Part shown: positions 52,751 through 64,000 of the stretch, in pieces
Layout: each line of letters begins with the position of its first letter
Numbering within the stretch: position 1 is the first letter of the stretch
Assembly: GCA_028277185.1 (NCBI GenBank)
Contig: JANQGQ010000035.1
Span: 1-64,000, forward strand
Length of the DNA stretch: 64,000 nt
From: Woeseiaceae bacterium
GTDB lineage: Bacteria; Pseudomonadota; Gammaproteobacteria; Steroidobacterales; Woeseiaceae
Direction: 5' to 3'
Translations under genes and position numbers: made by a program
Notes under the pieces: generated by a model
Told to the model about the DNA's origin: nothing
Database searches by the model: none
What the model saw: the letters and a program-made list of their open reading frames with translations, nothing else

Positions 52751-52868
52751 GTACATCTCGGGCCGGCGGTTCGGCCGCCCACTGTCGTACGATGCCTGGC
52801 GCTGACCCCACACAGGGTCATTGGTTTTGACCTTTGCGGTCGATCGTTTCTATGCCAGGGGATACCGC

Positions 52869-54029
52869 TTGACCAAACCCGCTGTACTGGCTCTGGAGGA
52901 CGGCACCGTCTTCCACGGCACGTCCGTCGGCGCCGACGGAAAAACCATCGGCGAAGTCGTCTTCAACACGGCCATGACGGGCTATCAGGAGATTCTGACC
53001 GACCCGTCCTACTGCCGGCAGATCGTCACCCTGACCTATCCGCACATCGGCAACACGGGAACGACGAGTGAGGACATGGAGTCCGGGAAAGTCCACGCGT
53101 CGGGCCTGATCGTCCGGGACAGCTCGATGGTGACGAGCAACTGGCGCTCCGAACGGACGTTCGCCGAGTTTCTTCGCCAGGGCGACACGGTCGCGATCGC
53201 CGACATCGACACCCGTAAGCTCACGCGGCTGATTCGGGAAAAGGGGGCCCAGTCGGGCTGCATCATGAGCGGTGAGGTCGATCCGAACACGGCGGTGGCG
53301 CATGCGCGCAAGTTTCCGGGAATTGCCGGGATGGATCTCGCCAAGTTCGTCACGACGCGCGACGCCTATCAGTGGTGCCACGGTACGACGTTCGGGCGCA
53401 AGCCGCGGCTGATGAGCCGGCGCGTAGCGCCGTATCACGTTGTGGCATACGACTTCGGCGTCAAGCGCAACATCCTGAGGATATTGTCGGATCTGGATTG
53501 CCGGATGACCGTCGTACCCGCGACGACGCCGGCCAAAGATGCGCTGGCGATTGGCGCGGATGGCATCTTCCTGTCCAACGGTCCGGGCGACCCCGAACCC
53601 TGCCGCTACGCGATCGATGCAATCGCCGAGTTCCTCGAACTCGGTATACCGGTGTTCGGCATCTGTCTGGGCCATCAACTCCTGGGCCTGGCCGCGGGTG
53701 CGAAGACCGTGAAGATGAAGTTCGGGCATCACGGCGCGAATCATCCGGTCAAGGATCTCGGGACCGGACAGGTCATGATCACGAGCCAGAACCACGGTTT
53801 CGCGATCGACGAAGACTCGCTGCCGGAGACGCTCAGGCCGACGCATCGCTCGCTCTTCGACGGCAGCCTGCAGGGCGTAGCGCATACTCAGGCGCCGGCG
53901 TTCGGCTTCCAGGGGCACCCGGAGGCGAGTCCGGGACCGCACGACATCAAGCCGCTGTTCGAGCGTTTCATCGCCGCGATGGACGATGCCCGGCGGGCTT
54001 CTTCGACCGCGGCGATCTCGCAATCGTGA
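52869..54029 (+). CDS. carA: Carbamoyl-phosphate synthase small subunit
   Basis: Glutaminase subunit that feeds ammonia to CarB for arginine and pyrimidine synthesis. 386 residues: N-terminal small-subunit domain ([32 protein letters not shown]), then a class I glutamine amidotransferase with [13 protein letters not shown] (nucleophile Cys) and [15 protein letters not shown] (His/Glu). TTG at 52869 is used: it follows AGGGGAT and gives [12 protein letters not shown]; an upstream TTG at 52821 is less likely. carB follows after 59 bases. Confidence 0.96.
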   Translation: MTKPAVLALEDGTVFHGTSVGADGKTIGEVVFNTAMTGYQEILTDPSYCRQIVTLTYPHIGNTGTTSEDMESGKVHASGLIVRDSSMVTSNWRSERTFAEFLRQGDTVAIADIDTRKLTRLIREKGAQSGCIMSGEVDPNTAVAHARKFPGIAGMDLAKFVTTRDAYQWCHGTTFGRKPRLMSRRVAPYHVVAYDFGVKRNILRILSDLDCRMTVVPATTPAKDALAIGADGIFLSNGPGDPEPCRYAIDAIAEFLELGIPVFGICLGHQLLGLAAGAKTVKMKFGHHGANHPVKDLGTGQVMITSQNHGFAIDEDSLPETLRPTHRSLFDGSLQGVAHTQAPAFGFQGHPEASPGPHDIKPLFERFIAAMDDARRASSTAAISQS

Positions 54030-54088
54030 AGCGGCGCTCCGCGCCGTCGCAAACCATGGTCGGGAGACCGTAGGCCGGGACCCAACGA

Positions 54089-57309
<3,221 letters not shown>

Positions 57310-57313
<4 letters not shown>

Positions 57314-57786
57314 ACAAGGTGCCGGTGACCGTGCGCGGTCACGAACTGCTCCAGACGGAGCTCAAACAGCTCAAGTCCGTCGACCGGCCGCAGGTCATTC
57401 AGGCGATCGCGGAGGCGCGTGAGCACGGCGATCTCAAGGAGAACGCCGAGTACCACGCCGCCAAGGAGCAGCAAGGTTTCATCGAGGGCCGCATCAAGGA
57501 ACTCGAAGGCAAGTTGTCGAACCTCCAGGTCATCGACGTGACGACGCTCAATCCGGCCGGCAAGATCGTCTTCGGGGCGACCGTGGATTTGCTCGAGGAG
57601 GAATCGGGTAAAGAGACGACCTATCGAATCGTCGGCGAAGACGAAGCCGACATCAAGACGGGCCTCATCTCGTTCACGTCGCCCATTGCGCGGGCGTTGA
57701 TCGGCAGGAGCGAAGGCGACGAGGTGACGTTCTCCGCACCGGGCGGAGAGAAGCACTACGAAGTGATCGAGGTACGTTACGTCTAG
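57310..57786 (+). CDS. greA: Transcription elongation factor GreA
   Basis: Rescues backtracked RNA polymerase by stimulating transcript cleavage. 158 residues: N-terminal coiled coil with [24 protein letters not shown] and [25 protein letters not shown], whose tip holds the acidic residues; C-terminal globular domain with [19 protein letters not shown] and [21 protein letters not shown] at 57310 overlaps the carB stop (ATGA), the carAB-greA linkage seen in pseudomonads. Confidence 0.96.
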
Positions 57787-57790
57787 GAGC

Positions 57791-57867
57791 GGTACTAAGG
57801 GGTACTAAGGTGTCAGGCACCTTTCGGTTTCCGAAAGGTGCCTGACACCTTAGTACCCCTTAGTACC
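57791..57867. repeat. Perfect inverted repeat with 37-bp arms
   Basis: Arms 57791-57827 and 57831-57867 are exact reverse complements with a 3-base loop TTT. The left arm contains a tandem GGTACTAAGG, GGTACTAAGG followed by TGTCAGGCACC. It lies 4 bases after the greA stop and 20 before the yhbY stop, between convergent genes, so it can act as a hairpin on both transcripts, but has no T-run. Its GGTGTCAGGCACC core recalls short dispersed repeats of gammaproteobacteria; a related motif lies at 44213-44241. Confidence 0.85.
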
Positions 57868-57887
57868 GGACACCTTACGGTTCGGTG

Positions 57888-58184
57888 CTAGCGTTTCGGC
57901 AGCAGAACCTTGTTCTGTTCCGGATTGTGACGAAACAAGAGCGCCATGTTGCCGATACGCTGCACGAGTTCCGCGCTGCCCGTTTTGCACAGGCTCTGAA
58001 TGATACGGTCGCGCTCGCCGCGGTCGCCCGTGCGTACCTTGATCTTGATGAGTTCGTGGTGGTCGAGCGTTTGCTCGAACTCGGCGAGCACAGCCTCGGA
58101 CAAGCCGGCTTCGCCGATCATGAGGACGGGCTTCAATTTATGACCGAGACCGCGGAGGTGTTTTTTTTGGTGTTCCGTCAGCAC
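57888..58184 (-). CDS. yhbY: RNA-binding protein YhbY (CRM domain)
   Basis: A 98-residue protein with a single CRM domain, linked to large-subunit ribosome assembly. Visible: LTEHQKKHLRGLGHKLKPVLMIGEAGLSEAVLAEFEQTLDHHELIKIKV and GNMALLFRHNPEQNKVLLPKR. ATG at 58184. It is divergent from rlmE with a 59-base gap. The arrangement is the conserved greA-yhbY-rlmE one. Confidence 0.94.
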   Translation of the reverse strand: MLTEHQKKHLRGLGHKLKPVLMIGEAGLSEAVLAEFEQTLDHHELIKIKVRTGDRGERDRIIQSLCKTGSAELVQRIGNMALLFRHNPEQNKVLLPKR

Positions 58185-58243
58185 GCGTCCAAGTGTAGCC
58201 GAAGGCTTGCGCCGGGCAAATCGTATTCGGTTCGCGTGTCGCC

Positions 58244-58870
58244 GTGAGCGGCACGCGCGGCAAATCCTCCAGCTGGCGTGCGCGGCAGGAGAAGGATCCC
58301 TGGGTGCAGCGCGCCCGCCGTGAGGGCTGGCGTTCGAGAGCCGTTTTCAAGCTCGAGCAGATCGATAAGAAGGAGAGGCTGCTCAAGCCGGGGATGCTGT
58401 GCATCGATCTGGGGAGCGCTCCAGGCGGTTGGTCCCAGTACGTGACCGAGGCGCTGAAGGGTCGTGCGCGGATCGTGGCGGTGGACGTGTTACAAATGGA
58501 TACACTGCCGGACGTCCAGTTCATCGAGGGCGACTTCCGTGAGGAAGCGACGCTGCAGGCGATCCTCGAGGCTCTGGGCGGCAAGCGGGCGGACCTTGTA
58601 ATGAGCGATATGGCCCCCAACCTCAGCGGAACCAGGGCCGTAGACCAGCCGCGATCCATGTACCTCGTTGAATTGGCGGTGGAACTCTGCCGCGACGCGC
58701 TGAAGCCGGGTGGCGACCTCGTTGCCAAGCTGTTTCAGGGCGCCGGCGCCGACGCGCTGATCGCCGACGTTCGCCGTCAATTCGGCAAGGTTCGCATCAT
58801 GAAACCGGATGCATCGCGGCCGGGGAGCCGTGAGGTGTACCTGGTAGCGAGAAACTACCGGATGGTGTAG
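58244..58870 (+). CDS. rlmE: 23S rRNA (uridine-2'-O-)-methyltransferase RlmE
   Basis: Methylates U2552 of 23S rRNA, a late step in 50S assembly. 208 residues: the first catalytic lysine in SRAVFKLEQID, SAM loop CIDLGSAPGGWSQYV, the catalytic Asp in SDMAPNLSG, second Lys in VAKLFQG and Glu in SREVYLVARN. These form the K-D-K-E tetrad. GTG start at 58244. ftsH follows after 73 bases, as in E. coli. Confidence 0.95.
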   Translation: MSGTRGKSSSWRARQEKDPWVQRARREGWRSRAVFKLEQIDKKERLLKPGMLCIDLGSAPGGWSQYVTEALKGRARIVAVDVLQMDTLPDVQFIEGDFREEATLQAILEALGGKRADLVMSDMAPNLSGTRAVDQPRSMYLVELAVELCRDALKPGGDLVAKLFQGAGADALIADVRRQFGKVRIMKPDASRPGSREVYLVARNYRMV

Positions 58871-58943
58871 GGTCTAAGCCTTGGAACGGTTCTAAGTATT
58901 TGTTATTTCGGCGCTCTGGCGCGCCGTGGGTGAATTCTCAATC

Positions 58944-60875
<1,932 letters not shown>

Positions 60876-60917
60876 CTACCCGCCCTATCCGTGGATGGCG
60901 GCGGTCGCCACCCGCCA

Positions 60918-61751
60918 GTGAGTAACGGAAGCTCAGCTCGGTTCATGCTGGGGGCGCTCGAATTCGAGCGCCCCGTCGTCATGGGCATCCTCAACGTAAC
61001 GCCCGATTCGTTCTCGGACGGCGGCCGTTTCATCGATCCGGCGCGGGCACTGGCCGAGGCCGCCGCGATGGTCGAAGCCGGCGCCGGTATTGTCGACATC
61101 GGCGGCGAGTCCACGCGGCCCGGCGCCGGGGCCGTAGACGAGAGCGCCGAGATCGATCGTGTGCTGCCCGTCGTCGAGGCGGTCTCCTCCCAGCTCGACG
61201 TCGCAATTTCCGTCGATACGAGTAAGCCCGACGTCATGCGGGCGGCCGTGGCGGCGGGTGCGGCGATGATCAACGACGTCCGGGCGCTGCGGGAGCCCGG
61301 GGCGCTGGACGCGGCTGCCGGTCTCGGCGTACCCGTATGTCTCATGCATATGCAGGGCGAACCGCGCACGATGCAGGCGGACCCGCAGTACGAGGACGTG
61401 GTCCTCGACGTCATGGCGTTTCTCGAAGAGCGGGTGGCGGCCTGCGAGGCGGCCGGCATTCCGCGCACTTCGATCGCGCTGGATCCGGGTTTCGGCTTCG
61501 GCAAGACCGTGGCGCACAATGTCGCGCTGCTCAAAAATCTGCGACAATTCACGACTTTAGGGATGCCGGTGCTCGCCGGACTGTCGCGCAAGTCCACTCT
61601 TGGGGCACTGACGGGCCGTCCGGTCGACGAGCGACTTGCGGCAAGCGTAGCCGCGGCCGCCGTGGCGGTCATGAATGGGGCGAGCATTCTCCGGGTCCAC
61701 GACGTGGCGGCAAGCGTCGATGCGGTCCGCATAGCCGGCGCCGTCGCCTGA
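60918..61751 (+). CDS. folP: Dihydropteroate synthase
   Basis: Joins p-aminobenzoate to the pterin in folate synthesis and is the sulfonamide target. TIM barrel, 277 residues: MGILNVTPDSFSDGGRF (loop 1), AAMVEAGAGIVDIGGESTRPGA (loop 2) and DPGFGFGKTVAHN and GLSRKSTLG near the C-terminus. GTG at 60918 (MSNGSSARF) is used; GTG at 60891 would add nine residues, and neither has a strong ribosome site. Followed by glmM after 16 bases, the conserved folP-glmM linkage. Confidence 0.95.
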   Translation: MSNGSSARFMLGALEFERPVVMGILNVTPDSFSDGGRFIDPARALAEAAAMVEAGAGIVDIGGESTRPGAGAVDESAEIDRVLPVVEAVSSQLDVAISVDTSKPDVMRAAVAAGAAMINDVRALREPGALDAAAGLGVPVCLMHMQGEPRTMQADPQYEDVVLDVMAFLEERVAACEAAGIPRTSIALDPGFGFGKTVAHNVALLKNLRQFTTLGMPVLAGLSRKSTLGALTGRPVDERLAASVAAAAVAVMNGASILRVHDVAASVDAVRIAGAVA

Positions 61752-61767
61752 ACGAACGGGAAAAGTC

Positions 61768-63117
61768 ATGAAAAAGCAGTATTTCGGAACCGATGGCATC
61801 CGCGGCACGGTGGGTGCCGATCCGATGACGGCGGATTTTGCGATCCGGCTCGCGAGTGCGGTCGCACAGGTCCTGGTGCCGGCCGGCGGCACCGTGCTGA
61901 TCGGCAAGGACACGCGCCTGTCCGGCTACATGTTCGAGTCGGCGCTGGAAGCCGGTTTCACGGCCGCGGGCGCCAACGTCCTGCTGCTCGGTCCCTTGCC
62001 GACGCCGGGGATCGCTACGCTGACGCAGGAGCTCGGCGCCGATCTCGGCGTCGTGATCAGCGCCTCGCACAACGCCTACTACGACAACGGCATCAAGTTT
62101 TTCGATGCCGACGGGTCCAAACTGACCGACGACGTCGAAATCGAGATCGAGAAGCACCTCGCGATGCCGGCGATCACGCTGGAGTCGCGGTCGCTCGGCA
62201 AGGCGAAGCGCATCGACGACGCACGGATCCGCTACCAGCAGTTCTGTGCCGCTACGATGCCCGATGGCGTGGATCTCGACGGCCTGACGGTCGTATTCGA
62301 CGGCTCCAACGGCGCCGGTTACAAGGTCGGGCCGCGTGCATTGGCCGATCTCGGGGCGGAGGTCATTACGATTGGCTGCTCGCCCAATGGCCGCAACATC
62401 AACGATCGCTGCGGTTCGACCCATCCGGAGCTCTTGTGCACGACGGTCGCCGCCGTCGGTGCCGACGTTGGCATCGCGCTCGACGGGGACGGCGACCGGC
62501 TCGTGATGACCGACGAGAGCGGCGCGCTGATCGATGGCGACGAGCTCCTGTACATACTCGCGACGTCGCGGAAGGAGAACGGTGCGCTCGAAGGGCCGGT
62601 GGTCGGAACGGTGATGAGCAATCTTGGCCTCGAGCATGCATTGTCCGATCTCGACATCCCGTTCGAGCGGGCCAAGGTCGGTGACCGTTACGTACTCGAA
62701 ACACTGAGGCGAACGGGCGGCATGCTCGGTGGGGAGACGTCGGGCCACATGATAGTGCTGGATCGGACGACGACCGGCGACGGGCTGGTGTGCGCGCTGC
62801 AGGTCCTGGCGATCCTCAAGCAAAGCGGCCGGAAGCTGTCCGAGCTGGCGGCAGGCATGGTCAAGTATCCGCAGACCATGCTCAACGTGAAGACGCCTGC
62901 CCGAATGGACCCGATGGAGTGCCCGGACGTCGTCAAGGCCGTTCGCGAGGTGGAGGCCGAACTGGCCGACTCGGGTCGCGTCGTACTCAGGGCCTCCGGC
63001 ACGGAACCGGTCATTCGGGTCATGGTCGAAGGCCGGGACGGTGGGCACGTACGCGCTCTGGCCGAGCGTTTGGCCGGCGTCGTCGCCGACTCGGCGGGGC
63101 GTTCAGCAGCGGGTTGA
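61768..63117 (+). CDS. glmM: Phosphoglucosamine mutase
   Basis: Interconverts glucosamine-6-phosphate and glucosamine-1-phosphate for UDP-GlcNAc. 449 residues: KKQYFGTDGIRGTVG at the start, active-site serine loop VVISASHNAYYDNGIKFF, metal loop ALDGDGDRLVM, GGETSGHMI and the phosphate-binding RASGTEPVIRVMVEG at the end. ATG at 61768 after GGGAAAAG. A terminator hairpin follows at 63131-63160. Confidence 0.97.
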   Translation: MKKQYFGTDGIRGTVGADPMTADFAIRLASAVAQVLVPAGGTVLIGKDTRLSGYMFESALEAGFTAAGANVLLLGPLPTPGIATLTQELGADLGVVISASHNAYYDNGIKFFDADGSKLTDDVEIEIEKHLAMPAITLESRSLGKAKRIDDARIRYQQFCAATMPDGVDLDGLTVVFDGSNGAGYKVGPRALADLGAEVITIGCSPNGRNINDRCGSTHPELLCTTVAAVGADVGIALDGDGDRLVMTDESGALIDGDELLYILATSRKENGALEGPVVGTVMSNLGLEHALSDLDIPFERAKVGDRYVLETLRRTGGMLGGETSGHMIVLDRTTTGDGLVCALQVLAILKQSGRKLSELAAGMVKYPQTMLNVKTPARMDPMECPDVVKAVREVEAELADSGRVVLRASGTEPVIRVMVEGRDGGHVRALAERLAGVVADSAGRSAAG

Positions 63118-63130
63118 TTCTCACGGAAAG

Positions 63131-63160
63131 CCCGCAAAACCCCCGTTGATTTGCGGGTTT
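63131..63160 (+). terminator. Rho-independent terminator after glmM
   Basis: CCCGCAAA (63131-63138) pairs with TTTGCGGG (63150-63157), 11-base loop, followed by TTT, 13 bases after the glmM stop. tpiA is thus likely transcribed from its own promoter. Confidence 0.8.
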
Positions 63161-63251
63161 AGCCCCGGTACCATGCTGCGCCGCTTCCCCGGTCGCCAGT
63201 TTCGCGGCCGGACGACTGTTGCTCCTGATTTGATTACCCTTTGAGACTGGC

Positions 63252-64000
63252 ATGCGTAGAATTCTTGTCGCCGGCAACTGGAAAATGAACGGCGACGAGG
63301 CCGCTAACGCGGCGCTGGTCGATGGAATCGTCGCCGGGGTCCCCGAGGGCGGGCAGGCAGACCTCCTGGTCTGTCCGCCGTTCCCGTATCTGTCGTCGGT
63401 CGCCGTGCGGCTCTCCGGCTCGGCTGTCATGCTGGGAGCGCAAACGGTGTCGGAGCACCCGAAGGGGGCCTTTACCGGCGAAGTATCGGCGGCGATGCTC
63501 GGGGAGTTGGGCTGCCGCTATGTCATCGTCGGCCACTCGGAGCGCCGGGCGCTGTTCGGCGAGACGAGCGCGACGGTCGCGAGCAAGTTTTCGGCTGCAC
63601 TCGATGCAGATCTCACGCCGATTCTCTGTGTGGGCGAAACGCTCGACGATCGCGAGGCGGGGCGAACCGAGGCAGTGATCGACGAGCAGCTCGACGCGGT
63701 GCTGGGCCAGTCCGGAGCCGATGGCATCAGGCGGGCGGTGATCGCGTACGAACCTGTATGGGCTATCGGGACCGGGAAGACGGCAACGCCGGAGCAGGCG
63801 CAGGATGTGCACCGTCACATCCGCAGCCGGATTGCGGCGCACGACGCCGGGATAGCGGCCGGGGTTCAGATCCTGTACGGCGGGAGCGTGAAAGGCGACA
63901 ACGCGGAGGGCTTGTTCGGCATGCCGGACATCGATGGGGGCCTGATAGGCGGCGCCTCTCTGAATGCGGACGATTTCCTGGCGATTGCCGGCGCGGCAAC
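63252..64000 (+). CDS. tpiA: Triosephosphate isomerase, 3' end cut by window edge
   Basis: Interconverts dihydroxyacetone phosphate and glyceraldehyde-3-phosphate. At least 249 codons are present, so only a few are missing. Motifs: AGNWKMNG (Lys near residue 10), [12 protein letters not shown] (His), [23 protein letters not shown] (Glu) and [15 protein letters not shown] (phosphate loop). ATG at 63252. secG would be expected downstream. Confidence 0.97.
   Translation, partial: MRRILVAGNWKMNGDEAANAALVDGIVAGVPEGGQADLLVCPPFPYLSSVAVRLSGSAVMLGAQTVSEHPKGAFTGEVSAAMLGELGCRYVIVGHSERRALFGETSATVASKFSAALDADLTPILCVGETLDDREAGRTEAVIDEQLDAVLGQSGADGIRRAVIAYEPVWAIGTGKTATPEQAQDVHRHIRSRIAAHDAGIAAGVQILYGGSVKGDNAEGLFGMPDIDGGLIGGASLNADDFLAIAGAA

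Noticed and set aside
57791..57867. Start of a CRISPR array
   Set aside because: The tandem GGTACTAAGG copies have no spacers and form part of one inverted repeat.

Overview
The window is a GC-rich chromosomal segment from a gammaproteobacterium. The evidence is the gene order smpB / ratA-rnfH / bamE / fur / recN / grpE-dnaK-dnaJ-dapB-carA-carB-greA / yhbY / rlmE-ftsH-folP-glmM-tpiA, which matches the arrangement I know from Pseudomonas. dnaX-ybaB-recR, ppsA/ppsR, prc, srkA and DUF1249 genes point the same way. The sequence alone does not fix the genus; an environmental, non-enteric lineage (Woeseiaceae/Steroidobacterales-like) is a low-confidence guess. I see no phage, insertion sequence, CRISPR array or rRNA.

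Layout. 1-1.3 kb: a truncated unknown gene, an orphan HigA-type antitoxin and a membrane-anchored pilin-like protein. 1.3-8.7 kb: PPK2 polyphosphate kinase, SRP RNA, dnaX-ybaB-recR-HIT, divergent rsgA/orn, a DUF938 methyltransferase-like gene coupled to a GFA-family gene, and an SH3/coiled-coil membrane protein. 8.7-16.5 kb: PEP synthase and its divergent regulator ppsR, DUF1249, an unassigned coiled-coil protein, a small exported protein with a palindromic promoter, and the Prc protease. 16.5-24.8 kb: poorly characterised envelope and signalling genes, including a lipoprotein metallopeptidase, an AAA+ ATPase, an FHA coiled-coil protein, a two-helix membrane protein and YkvA, followed by an NlpC/P60 lipoprotein and two coupled lipoproteins. 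24.8-33.6 kb: glutamine-amidotransferase-like protein, SrkA-type kinase, DUF1684 lipoprotein, a large unknown lipoprotein, a DUF442 phosphatase-like protein, an alcohol dehydrogenase without its structural zinc lobe, a Cds1-like PLP enzyme and a membrane-anchored helical-repeat protein. 33.6-39.8 kb: a five-gene metal or metallophore uptake operon whose stop and start codons all overlap: DUF1826, TonB-dependent receptor, binding protein, FecCD permease, ATPase. 40-64 kb: ssrA-smpB, an NSS transporter and the conserved housekeeping block ending in a tpiA cut by the window edge.

How the parts work together. The heat-shock block has two good sigma-32-type promoters (before grpE and before dnaK) and an hrcA gene but no visible CIRCE operator. 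ssrA and smpB, the two parts of trans-translation, are adjacent. fur lies 4 kb from the metal uptake operon, whose first gene belongs to a family I associate with zinc-responsive (Zur) regulons. Most of the window is ordinary housekeeping sequence. The points most worth following are the DUF1826-led uptake operon, the protease/AAA/FHA cluster, the pilin-like membrane protein and a perfect 37-bp-arm inverted repeat between greA and yhbY.
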